DNA of 64,000 bases from the NCBI GenBank assembly GCA_030704615.1, contig CM060734.1, positions 25,606,001 through 25,670,000 of the forward strand. The letters are read 5' to 3'. The DNA comes from Takakia lepidozioides (taxonomy: Eukaryota; Streptophyta; Takakiopsida; Takakiales; Takakiaceae). A program made the translations under genes and the position numbers. The stretch's first letter is position 1; each line of letters opens with the position of its first letter. Below the pieces are notes generated by a model. It ran no database searches, was not told the origin of the DNA, and was given only the letters and a program-made list of their open reading frames with translations. Below, piece by piece: positions 53,148 through 63,749 of the stretch.

Positions 53148-53783
53148 TCAAGGAAAACACCGATTTTTATGGCTTGTATCCCGCTGTAGAAGTGTGTTGA
53201 CTTCGTTGAAACTCATAGTGGCTTGGTGAATGAAGAAGTCGCGCTTTGGATCACAAACCATCCTTCTCAAGAAGACGAAGTAAAGGTGTTTGCACGGTAT
53301 GAACTTCCCTCTCTTTCCCAAACTACTTGAAAGCATACCAACAAAATCTGGACATGTACAATTGGGAAAATTGGAAACAGTGATTTCGTACGTCCTGTCC
53401 TGCAGCGCAGATGCGGATGAGATCATGGTGAAGACCCGACCATACCCTGGATCAGGCACTTCCATTGTTCCCGCAACACGAGCGTGAAGCATTCTGGCGG
53501 ACTCAATTTTGCCGTAGTGTTCTGCGGTTGGAGGGAATCGTCGAACAAGCTTCCCGTTCCGTCTGGTTGGCCACAAGTGAGCGTCAGGCGGAGGTACCCG
53601 TGAACCGCTTCCACTTGAAGCACCTTCACGTGCAATGGAATGTCTGGCTAGGGAGAAACCCGCCTCTTCCAGCATTGCAATCTCTCGATGAGTGAGACCT
53701 GTGCCCATCTTCACAGGCCACACGGTTGGTGGAGTAGGCTTCCTTACCACGGAAGGCCTCACTGTCCCATGCACACATCCCAC
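53148..53783 (-). CDS. M3 C-terminal exon with SWIM zinc finger
   Basis: The open frame of 211 codons matches the M2 C-terminal exon: VWPVKMGTGLTHREIAMLEE, GYGRVFTMISSASALQDRTYE, NCTCPDFVGM, FIPCKHLYFVFLRR and FNEVNTLLQRD. Confidence 0.75.
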   Translation of the reverse strand: MGCVHGTVRPSVVRKPTPPTVWPVKMGTGLTHREIAMLEEAGFSLARHSIAREGASSGSGSRVPPPDAHLWPTRRNGKLVRRFPPTAEHYGKIESARMLHARVAGTMEVPDPGYGRVFTMISSASALQDRTYEITVSNFPNCTCPDFVGMLSSSLGKRGKFIPCKHLYFVFLRRMVCDPKRDFFIHQATMSFNEVNTLLQRDTSHKNRCFP

Positions 53784-56653
53784 AATCGTCAGCGCAGAAC
53801 CAAACTTGTGGTTCTTTGCCTCGCCTTGTCCGTAAGGAGAAACAAACCGTGAATGTAGGAGCTGCAGTGCGTTCTTTCCCTCTGGATATTAATGATGTAC
53901 ATTTTTCATGATTGGTGGCCCGTGATCGCCGCGCATTTCACACGCGATCCAGCACTTGTGCGTTCTATATGCAAACATCGTCCAAGCCCAGACTCGATTA
54001 TATGCGACACCACGTTCTGGTCTTCAACCATTGCAGTGACAGTGCTTGATGCAGGGGTCCGGTCTGGGGCAGAGTAGCCCTCACCTGTGGATGTTCCGCA
54101 ATTCCATCTCTGATCCAAGGGAACACGTGGCGTCGAGAAGTTGACCCTGTCCGCCCTATGGGAATCTGCATCCGATCCCGGAGGGTGTCCAATTTCCGTT
54201 TGCAAGACCCGAATCTCTCTTCGCCTTCCAGATGGGGAACTCTTCCCACGAGAGGGGTGCCATCTGCACATATGCTCACTGCCCGCGCTATTTTGCTAGG
54301 ATCCCCTGATCTTCCAGCTGCCCGCAACATCAACTCGCTCCTGTCCGGACCTTTGCCACCAAGGCCACCCCTCAAGAATGACCTGTATCTGGTTTGCTGC
54401 TGTAGAGAGCACGAATAAGGTCATCGGCCGTCGCTGCATACAAATCTCTCCCTTTTTGCCGGATTGCTGCAACCAGGCATTGTGCACTGTCTCCGCAAGA
54501 TTGCAAGAAGGCATGTCCGCCATCTCCTCAATGGACATATGCTGCAAGGCAAAAAAACACAAAGCCCATATTAGAGTTGGACCCTGAAAGATATATTGGA
54601 AGCACCCAAACAAACTTTTGAATGCAAACCACTCACCGTTGTCATGGCCGCTCCCCACTGTCGGTAACGGAAGTGCCAAAATGCGAACCAGTCTTGCAGT
54701 GCCCTCATGCTGTCCTCCGATGCCGCTCCAGATGAGTACCACCAGGCACGAATTGTCTGGAACAATGTATTCGCTTCCCCCATAGTTTTGGCGTCTTTGT
54801 ACTGTTTGCACAGTTGACGATGCATACTCTGCATATCTGGCTTGATGTACGTCTTTGTGTGTTTGTCGAGGGATTGTGTCCAATGGAAAAGACACGTACG
54901 TTCTCTTCCAGGCATTGGCACTTTTGGATCTCCCGAACACAATGCGGACAGCGTTGAAGTTAGCTTGAGCACTATCGGCCATGAAACCAACGAAATTGGG
55001 AGATGGGAGACCATTGGAGGCCATAACACGAATGAGAGCTTCCCACATGAGCTGCTGTGAATCTGTGTCCTCTGACTGCATGTCACACACTGCAATTGTC
55101 ATGACCCGCTGGTACACAGGGTCGTAAACATGACATGCCATTGTGGTCCAGTCTTTAACTCTCTTGACATGATCGAACATAAGGAAGCAGTTGCCAAGAT
55201 CGCCACCCTTCTGCATACGTTTAACCAGGCTGACCCCGCTGCCCTCACCTTTTGTGGACATTTTGAACAAGAACACTTTCCTGGCTCCTTGTCCCGGGAA
55301 AACGCTGTCTTGGATGTAGTCGTACATGCTCCTTTTCTTCAAATCCATAATATTGTCCATATAACCTCGGCTCCCAGAGCCCATTCTTAAAGCGTTCACC
55401 TGATTCCTAATGTTTGGAGAAGTCAAAGCAGAGAAATGGTCCATAACAGTGTCCAAAGCTGGTCCTTCCAGCATTCCTCCAACCGAATTTGATGCACACA
55501 GAATACGGCTTTCCAGAAAGGACTTGCTCGCCCCCATGGCAATTGCAGATGTGGTGCCAGTTGGATTGGTATCCACTCTTGCCTTATCAGACGAGAGACT
55601 GTGTCAACGCTCTCCTATAATCCCCCTTGGACACAGGGTGGTTGTGAAAACCGAAATGGACACAGGCTCTAGTCAGGTTTTTGAATCGATGCACCACATA
55701 ATACATTCTGGCGCCACACAAAGCAAGGCAGCAAGGTGGTACCCTACAGAACTTGCACACAAAAGTGTTACTGTATGGTGGTGTTACCCCAGGCTTGAAT
55801 GGATTCTCACTGACTCCATCCCATTCGCTTTGGTTTTGCACACCTGACAATGCGAAGTGTCTGCATTTCATTTCTCGCATTTCAGGTGCCCATTACAGAC
55901 TGTTCGCCTGAATATGAGGTTGTCGTTGTTGTGAATATTGGATGTTTTGTGCGGCACCAAGGGTGCCCATCGTGCTTTTTGTCCATTCCTTCCAGGAGAC
56001 TGGAAATCCCCCCACGCGACCAGGAGGAGGCAGCTCAAAAACAGTATTACCATCAAACGATTCCGGCAAGAAATGCCACCCTTTCAATATTGAAAGTGCT
56101 CCAGTCTATCCCCCAACTCACTCTTGAATCCTGCCATCCCACCCATCGCTTTCAATTTAGGAATGACACTGGAGATCTCCTCCACATCTGGTTCTACATG
56201 TGGACATGGCTGATCCACAGGCGGAATTGCACATGTGTCATCGGAGGATGAGTCCGAAAGGTCAACTACAGTGTTAACGGCAGTCGCCTCCTTCTTCACA
56301 ACCACTGGTGTCTTCTCCTGGGCCACTGATGCTGCCGTGCCAGGAGTTACGAACGATCCTGCAGACTGTCTCAGAGGAGCACTGAGCACCCTGTATCTGC
56401 CTGGAGGCACTCTCCATTGCGTGGTTGGTGCAGTTTGCGATGGTTTCTGGAATGCGTACTTGAGCAGTTTTCCATTGGCATCGTACACTTCCCTCTGAAG
56501 GAATAGACTACCATTTTCCAACCGAAAACTGCGTTGCGAGGACGAGTTCATGAACCACCGCAAAACCATCATCTTCCACCTCGTAAGAAAATGGAACAGG
56601 GTGGTCGTCACTGAAGAAGTCCGCGTCAAGGGAGCCACAGCCTGGGAAGCCAT
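53148..56653 (-). pseudogene. M3: MULE-like transposase of element E3
   Basis: From high to low: the N-terminal domain (FRLENGSLFLQREVYDANG, WRVPPGRYRVLSAPL) at 56,560-56,390; a GCM/WRKY-like finger (CKFCRVPPCCLALCGARMYYV, TRACVHFGFHNHP) at about 55,760-55,640; and the DDE-type core (LMFDHVKRVKDWTTMACHVY, MTIAVCDMQSEDTDSQ, FVGFMADSAQANFNAVRIVFG) at 55,576-54,940. A frame change near 54,935 leads to FHWTQSLDKHTKTYI and IRAWWYSSGAASED. An intron at about 54,640-54,545 precedes NLAETVHNAWLQQ. The intact C-terminal frame 53148-53783 holds the SWIM finger (CTCPDFVG, CKHLYFVFLRRM). Decay is mild. Confidence 0.75.
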
Positions 56654-57314
56654 ATGTCGATGTTGCTACAGAAAGTACAGTTCAAAGTCCGATGGTGCTT
56701 CTGAATGCAGGTTGTGTGAGAGTGGAGTTTTGGCGTCCTCATACACAATTGTTCTCTCAGAATTGCCCCACCAGTGCAATAGCTGACAGATTCACTGACA
56801 GAGCCGCCAATGTCGTTGTCATGTCAGGGAGGCCAGAAGAGATGCCCATTTCCATTAAATTTTGACGGCGACTGCACCGCTGCACAACTGAATATAATTC
56901 TCATTCCTCTGGAACATTCCACCCTAAATTACCCAACAATGAATTTTTTCAGATGAGAGTCGATTACACCCTAACGATTTTTGGATGGATGATGTTTGAA
57001 TGATATCTGCCGTTATACATAGGGTTAGACCCCAACGAATTTTGTAAGGATGATGATTCATTGATCTCCGCCGTTAAACATAGGGGTAGAGATACCCCGA
57101 TTACATTTTTGGAAGGATGATGTTTCAATAATTCCGGCCGTTTTACATAACGACTACATAGACACGTGTTCGCCATGCATGTGGATTGAGTCGGTGGCGC
57201 ACTGAACGGTCCGAGCGAACATCTTGGCGTTGAAGGCCCCGCGATGAACCTCAGATAGTGTTCGTTTTTCCTGAGTAACTCATTTTCTTTGCAACCCTGG
57301 ATTCCGCAGAGACG
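56654..57314. promoter_or_regulatory. Divergent regulatory region between M3 and P3
   Basis: M3 (-) and P3 (+) point away from each other across about 660 bp. The right two thirds is a three-copy tandem repeat (56960-57160). No gene is seen. Confidence 0.55.
56960..57160. repeat. About 60-65-bp tandem repeat in the M3/P3 promoter region
   Basis: Three imperfect copies of the order CCCTAACGATTTTTGGATG, GATGATG, TTGA-T, CCGTT-TACATA. Copies start near 56,970, 57,032 and 57,097. Each ends with a GCCGTT-TACATAGGG-like block. Confidence 0.75.
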
Positions 57315-57841
57315 GTGTCCCTACTTCGAGGGAGAAGCAGGCGTCGAAGAACACTGTATTTCACGTCAAACAAGGAAAGGGCACGCGCTAAGGAGAGGAT
57401 GAGAAAGGCGAGACGGGAGCTTAGAATGGGAGAAGAAACCCCGCGAGATGAGGAAGAGGAAGGGCAAAAGAGGATACGGCAACCGCAGTGTGGAGAGGAA
57501 GGTCTTGAAGTGATCCAGGAGGCGACAGACGAGCAACCTGCAATCGAAGGAGGGGATGAGGAGGAAGTAAGTTGGGCTCGGGAGGAAGCAGTGAGTGTAC
57601 AGAACCTGGCCTTCAAAGACCAGGGAGAACAAACGGACGTAGGAACGCGGCCGTCTGCCCCTGTTTCGCACCATCGCGACCTCCTTGGAAGCATGCTACC
57701 TGAAGACCGCATGGAAAAATTGAACGCGAGGAGCATCATCAAGTGCAAAGCAGAAACCCCAGGTAGCTACGAACTTTCTTTTTCTCTCTCTGTTTCTGTC
57801 TTTTTCTCTCTCTGTTTCATGCTAAGCATTGAGGACGACAT

Positions 57842-58470
57842 CAACCTTGCGTCAACGCAAGGTTGAAGTCGACCTCCAAAGTGTATTTGCTGGGCTCAAA
57901 TCAGTGCAGATACTGCACCACAATCTGTACTGTTTCATGCTAAGCATTGAGGTGGACATCAACCTTGCGTCAACGCAAGGTTGAAGTCGACCTCAATGCT
58001 TTTTTGCTGGGCTTTAAACAGTGTAGAAACTGCACTACAATCAAGGTAGAGAGACATGGATGCTTCCGACGCATCATGGATTTCAAAGACGAAGCAGAGA
58101 CAGGAGTCTCCATTTACTGTACATTTTTGCTTTGCTGAACCCCGATAAGACAGCTCGCAATCAACCTTGCGTCAACGCAAGGTTGATCCCAACCTGCATA
58201 TTGTATGTTTAGAGCTTGTAGTGAAACCAACAGAGGCTGCACAGGAATCAACCTTGCGTTGACGCAAGGCTGGTTTTCATGATAGCTTTGCACAATGGAT
58301 GCGTCCGATATCCCACTCTCCTCACTGTAAGGTAGGGAAAGTTCATTCTTCGAGGCTCCCAAAAGAACCCTGCGTCAACGCAAAACATAATTTGGGTCCA
58401 AACGTCTTTCCTGTATGCCTTTCAGTCTAAGTTACTTCCCCATCAAAACCTTGCGTCAAAGCAAGGTTGA
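57842..58470. repeat. CAACCTTGCGT palindromes in P3 intron 1
   Basis: Six sites (57842, 57960, 58161, 58248, 58366, 58445): half-site CAACCTTGCGT, centre CA or TG, inverse half-site. The first two sit in a 118-bp direct duplication that also includes AAGTCGACCTC. Confidence 0.9.
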
Positions 58471-58517
58471 TGCATGGGAGCTCAATCTCACACTCACAGA
58501 TTATTAATTCTGTGCAG

Positions 58518-59099
58518 AGGAAGAAAAAAAAAGCCGAGGGGGAAGATTTGGCCGCTTCAGAAGGTGAAGGTGATGAAGAGTCACTGGAGGGACACTATGA
58601 AGACAAGGCCGAGGAGATAATGGGTGGGCAAAAAGTGAACTCGTCGAAGGTGATTCTGTCGATGGAGGTTCCCGGCGGAAACCTGGTCATTCCGCTTTGC
58701 AGGATGATCTCCATGCCCGCTGTTCGACCGGCATTGAGGAATGATATAACAAAGTTGAAGAACGACTTTGTTCACGGCTATGTGAAGGGATCAGCAGTGT
58801 TCTACGTATCCACTATGAACACAAAAGGAGAGGAGTGTCTTGTAACAGAGGACATTGAGCAAAGTTGGGATGAATGCTGGCGGGATGTGAACAGGGAGTT
58901 CGAGTTCAAGCTGTCGAAGAAGACCTCCACAAAAGCATTCATGGGGAAGATGTTTTTTGTCTGGGATGGGAACCACAGACTGCTTGCCTGGATGGATTAC
59001 ATTTCAAGCATGCACTCTGACGACATTGGCACTGGGAGCGTGGGTTCTGGATCACAAAGGGCATGCACACGCAGCTCACAGCATGCACGACATAAATAA
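58518..59099 (+). CDS. P3 ParB-like domain exon
   Basis: An acidic start (KAEGEDLAASEGEGDEESLEG) is followed by LVIPLCRMISMPAVRPALRN, then DITKLKNDFVHGYVKGSAVF, a spacer of about 60 residues, and GKMFFVWDGNHRLLAWMDYI. The D-G-N-H-R-L core and the preceding strand/Arg pattern fit the ParB N-terminal (ParB/Srx) fold. A one-base shift near 59,030 is needed to reach the HSMHDINK donor at 59,099. Confidence 0.7.
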   Translation, partial: RKKKKAEGEDLAASEGEGDEESLEGHYEDKAEEIMGGQKVNSSKVILSMEVPGGNLVIPLCRMISMPAVRPALRNDITKLKNDFVHGYVKGSAVFYVSTMNTKGEECLVTEDIEQSWDECWRDVNREFEFKLSKKTSTKAFMGKMFFVWDGNHRLLAWMDYISSMHSDDIGTGSVGSGSQRACTRSSQHARHK

Positions 59100-60470
59100 G
59101 TAAGTCTCCATCTTTGTGTCTGTTCCTCGTTTCGACAATTAGAAATCATCTTATGAGTTGACGGTTTTTTCCAGGTCCAACGAAACATCTCATGTGACCA
59201 CCAATCTGTGCCACACTCTATTCCGCATCCAGAAGGTAGGGCTGATGCCACTGGAGTCATTCACAAACGTGCTTAGTCCACAGCAGATGAAGAGGTGTGC
59301 TGAGAAGAAGACAAGCACATGGTATAGCTTGACAAGAGAGGCTTTCCTTGACTACATGTACACTGTAAGCTTCTTGACACTACTGCTTGCTTTTGACACT
59401 GCAAGCTTCTTGACACTACCTGTTGTTACTATTTTCTCACAAGTACTGACAGTGTTTCATTCTTTTTACCTGCAATGTATGCAGCAAGAAATAGCAGAAA
59501 CTGGCTTGAAGGCGAAAGCTGAGTACTATGATTCCACACTGAAGAGCAGCGGTCTGCATCTGGGCTTGAGGACACGATGAAGTTCGAGATGAATAATCAA
59601 AGGAAGAATCTCATGAGTGCATTCGACAAACAAATCAGGATAGCAGATCCAGGGCTTGGCACAGAATTTCTGGCAGGTGAAAGTGCACTATGACAAGTTT
59701 GGCTCCAAGCCAGAAATGACTCAGGAGAAACTACATCGCCTTTCCATTTCAATGGTGGACAATGCAACGAAAATCAGGTGGTTGGAGATATGGAACTCGG
59801 ATCCTCTTGTGAGACACGAATATGTTTCCAACTCCAGAGAGAGACCCGAAGACACAAGCAATAAAAGTTGTAAGCGACCAGACATTCGACAGTGGCTACA
59901 AAAGCCACATTTTGGAGCCAGGTAAGGATACCACCAAACCATTTTCAGACATGTGTGTTGCTCCGTAATTCCGCTCCCAACCTCTCCAAAATGTCTTACA
60001 AGCTTTCTTGATGCAGTTAGAAAAACGTGCAGTGGCTGCACTTGCTGAGTCGATGGCAGACTACAAAATCCAGATGGCTTGCCCCCGGATCACACTGGAG
60101 GCCTATATCATCAGGAGGTGGAAGCTCGCTGTCTGGAACAATTGCTTCTTCAGGGAGTTTGAAAAAGACAAAGGAATCTCCAGATCGTACGAGTTCAAAA
60201 ACCAGCTGAACAGCGAGCAAGCAATGAAACGAGTGTTGTACAGGTGTGATCTCCTTACTCAATTGTGGTACTTGAAGGGCATGCATCTGCAATCTTCTGT
60301 CATACTTTCAGATTTTGCGAATTTGCGTGGCTTTGAGGGATCTCTGGGGGCTCTGAATGTGCTGTCCAGCAACATTGCGTTGACCATGGTCCTGGTTTCA
60401 CTTACCTATATCTGGGTATCCCATACTAGCGTTTTATTGCATGTGAATGGGGGTGAATGGACAGGAAAAT

Positions 60471-60976
60471 CAGCCTTGCGTCAACGCAATGTTGATGAGA
60501 CGCAGACTATGTACCTTTTCCTCTGGTTTGGGGCAGTTCAAATCCAGATCCAATTTTTCAACTTGAACATAACAATGTTTGGAGTCTATTTCAAATGCTA
60601 TTTTTCAGCTTTCACTATGCCAACAAACAGACTTGCGTTGACGCAAGGTTGTTTGGCGGTATGGATTGATGGAAATGTCCCTGTGCATCCCCCAACTTCC
60701 ATGCAATTGTAGGAGACTTTCGATTATCAGATATATTATCAATGTTTGTTTCAACAGAGGAATTCAGCATTGCGCCAACGCAATGTTGAATATCCATAGC
60801 AGTACATAGTCAGATGGTGGTTTTCAGGCATTGTTCCCCATTTCATCTATGTGTGAAAACAACATTGCGTTGACGCAATGTTGTATTGCACTTGTCAGTC
60901 GTTGTCTCTATCAATACAAACCACTAGGTGTTTCCCATTTCTGCTCGAATCAACATTGCGTCAACGCAAGGTTGAT
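60471..60976. repeat. CAACCTTGCGT/CAACATTGCGT palindromes in a later P3 intron
   Basis: Five sites (60471, 60629, 60766, 60859, 60949). Several use ATTGCG in place of CTTGCG in one or both arms. The centre is CA or TG, as in intron 1. Confidence 0.88.
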
Positions 60977-61835
60977 TCTGGACAGCAAAAGTTGATTACC
61001 AGGTGTTCCCTTCCTTTATTTCAATATCTTCTTCTGAATGTCTGTTCTTTTCCATTTTCCGATTGACTGACTGTCTGGGTTTTTGGTGTTTGATTTAGGT
61101 ATATGTATCATATCCTCATACCGGAAAAGTACCTTAGCGATGACCCAGACTTCATCTATTCATGGCTGACCCCTCCAATGAGAAGACAATGTACACGGCT
61201 GGTATTGCCAGAGACTGAGCAGGGCGCACTTCAGAGACTGTGGGTGGTTACCTCGACCTGCCAAAACAGGACACACCATTCGATGAAGTTGTTTTGAGAA
61301 ACCTGAACGAGACAATGCCGCAGCGATTGCCCCATTGGCAGACAAAGACATTCAGGACAGAATCATTTCTACTCTGGCTGCAAAAGAGCCCGAGAGAACT
61401 GCCACCCAAAACGAAAGGGGAAGACTGTCGGGGATCCTAAGGGAAAGGGGAAAAGTGCAGCTCCTAAAGGACAGGGACCGTCAGAGGTTCCTGTCAGAGA
61501 GCCTTCTCCCGCAAGGAGGGATAGGAGAACATCAAAGTCGAGGGAGCAGCCTTACGAGGCGAGAGAACATCCCTCCAGGGTTTTGGGCCAGTTCAATCGT
61601 AGGGTGCTGAATGAAAGTTTTCTTGCAATGATGGAGTCCAGGAAGTCCACATTCAAAGGGGTGCCCTCGAAATCATGGGACATGCTTGTTTCGTTCCTCA
61701 CTCAGGTAAACACTTGTGTCTAAACTGTTGTATGAATAATTGTGTTTTGGCATCTTGTTGTGGCTTTTCCAGGGGATTGATCTCCTGCTCGATTTGGATT
61801 GGGCTTCTTACACTGTCTCCTGTTTTTCCCTGTAG

Positions 61836-62826
61836 GTGACAAAAAAACCGGAATGGGTGAATGGAGTTCAGCAGGCATACGCGACTGACCTTGTGGTGCT
61901 GGACATTCCTGACGGTTATCCCGTCCCTGATGTGTTCCCTTCCAATTCGACCCGACTTGGAACAAATCGGATTCTCGTTATTGGCAGTGGGCTTTCTCGT
62001 TCAGCAACAAATTCCTTTCGGACTCGGGGGCTCTTCTTCTCATGCAGTCAAAGGACATGTCGGCTCGAAGAACTCTTTTCAGCTACATGAAAGCCTCGGG
62101 TTTCGTGTCGTCAAAACTTGGACATGCATCAATACTCTGCCTCTTACGAAGGGCGAGTTCCCGGGGCAGAAAGTGAGTTGGTTCCTTTCAATTCATGTTC
62201 GTTGTTTTTTCGGTAAATAAAAATGCTGGGTTATGCCTTCTGTCTCATGCTCTCCTCATTGTTGACAGACACGGGTGTTCGAAGCTTTGTGCCTGGTGAG
62301 GCGGAAGGACACTCTTCCTCCTGGTGTTGCTGAGTTCCAGATGAGGGACCTTGCAGCTCATATTGACCCCACCTGCGAGCCTATGGAGGATGATGTTCTC
62401 TTCAATTACGTGGACTCGGGTCGAACTATGAAAAGGTCGATTGGTGTCCCTTGGAGAGGTGCACGGGAGAAATCTCCAGCTTTCATGCAGACTTTGGTGG
62501 AGACATGCAGCCGTCATGGTGGACGAGTGGTCGACTTGTATGGGCACAGGTGGGGCACTTTACATTGTGATTGACATATGGGCAGTAACCTTAGGGAAAC
62601 CCTGTTTTCATTTCTCGTTCTTCTTGGATTTGCAGGAGCATGTTTTCATGCTTGCAAGAGCGCCGGAAGGCACTTCTTCGGCATGGAAGCTGATACGGAG
62701 CTCTTCTCGAGCGAGCTTCGTCAGCTTGAGTCGGACACTACTTCTACCCCATCCAAAGAGGGACTTCTGGAGGAGCCCGAAGCGCCTGACGAGGATCTGG
62801 ACGTTGACTCCGATTTTGAGTGTGAG
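61836..62826 (+). CDS. P3 methyltransferase-like exons
   Basis: DLVVLDIPDGYPV stands in the motif IV position. VKTWTCINTLPLTKGEFPG follows, and after an intron FEALCLVRRKDTLPPG and SPAFMQTLVETCSRHGGRVV with D-L in the motif I position. After another intron, ACFHACKSAGRHFFGMEADT matches the segment after motif I in N4/N6 methyltransferases (G-R-x-x-x-G-x-E). A helical SSELRQLESD end follows. Confidence 0.65.
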
Positions 62827-63208
62827 TAAGTTCTTCTGTAGTCGTTCAAAATATGTGGCATTTCCTTGTGTCGTTCCCGTTCGAAAAAATTGCGTAACAT
62901 TGTCTATATCTGGATGTTAACATCTGCCACCATTTCTCTTGTTCCTTTCCAGAGTTCTGCACCAGTCATTGAATCAGCAGACACCTTTCGGATTCCAAGG
63001 ATACTACATGTCCCCGAGTCCCCCTAGATCCAACCGCTTGCCGGTTTACGCGGAAGCTTGCGCACGGGTGTTATCCGAACAAACACTGTATTCGCATCTC
63101 CATAAAGGTCGTGGAAAAAAAAAACGTCATGTATGTGCTGCTGTATTCATAGATGATATTGCTATTAACTCTGGCAGTGGTTCCTCTGAAACCTCCAATA
63201 TTTCTTGA

Positions 63209-63736
63209 CGGTTCAAGTACTGAGGCTGAATAAATTGTGTTTTGGCTTTGCTTCCATCCCATACTGTTTTTCAAGTTCTCTGCGCGTTCCCGTAAGTACA
63301 GTTAGGGATTGCCTACGGTATTTCTTCGGAGTGCGGAATTGAAATGTGTGTGTGGAGTGATGTACTGCTTTGCCAAAAAAACATTTTTCTTTTCAGATTC
63401 AGTTCTGTAGTGGGCGATCTCCTCATTCCAAAGTCAGGATCTCCCACAAAATTCAACCGCAAACCTGCCATTGTTCTCGGCCACAAGGAATATTCATGTG
63501 GGGGCAGTAAAGAGGGATAGAAAATTAGGACATAGGGGGGGGGGAAGCACGGACATAGGTAAAAGGGGGGGGGGGGGGAGCACGGTAATAGGGGTGAGAG
63601 CACGGAACCGCGGTAATAGGGGGGGGGGGGCACGGAATTAGGGCCTGAACACGTGGATGCTTGCTGATGTGGCGTGAGCCTAGCCAGGCTCACAGGCTCA
63701 CAGGCTCACAGGCCAGGCTCACGCGCAAGCATTCCC
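63209..63736. repeat. Right end of E3 with G-run units
   Basis: After the P3 stop, four or five units of the form CACGG(T)AATAGG plus G-runs of 8-14 lie at about 63,533-63,640. GGCTCAC units follow (63,667-63,726), the inverse of the left end. Confidence 0.6.
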
Positions 63737-63749
63737 CGGTCCAGAAGCA
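63737..63749. other. Right flanking direct repeat of element E3
   Basis: CGGTCCAGAAGCA, identical to 52502-52514. Confidence 0.6.

Larger units (their letters stand above)
57315..63208 (+). pseudogene. P3: ParB-like domain fused to a beta-class amino-methyltransferase-like domain
   Basis: The gene is multi-exon. Exon 1 (57315-57762) is basic then acidic (RSRRRRTLYFTSNKERARAK). Exon 2 (about 58518-59099) holds the ParB-like domain. Exons about 59175-59364, 59485-59690 and 60015-60290 are helical. About 61,100-61,700 is a charged linker. Exon about 61836-62173 holds LVVLDIPDGYPVPD. Exon 62269-62549 ends in the motif I region. Exon about 62635-62826 holds CKSAGRHFFGMEAD with TELFSSEL. The last exon is about 62954-63208. 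Frame breaks are seen near 59,030, 59,580 and 61,960, and motif I reads VVDLYGHR, apparently through a small deletion. It diverges strongly from P1 and P2 but keeps D-I-P-D. Confidence 0.72.
52515..63736. mobile_element. E3: about 11.2-kb MULE-like element carrying M3 and P3
   Basis: The ends are inverted relative to each other: left GCGTGAGCCTGGC with GTGAGC units, right GGCTCAC units ending in GGCTCACGCGC. They are bracketed by a 13-bp direct repeat. Inside: a 42-bp palindrome array, M3 (-), a tandem-repeat promoter region, and P3 (+) with palindromes in two introns. The layout repeats the divergent M/P arrangement of E2 with diverged sequence. No U gene is seen here. Confidence 0.65.
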
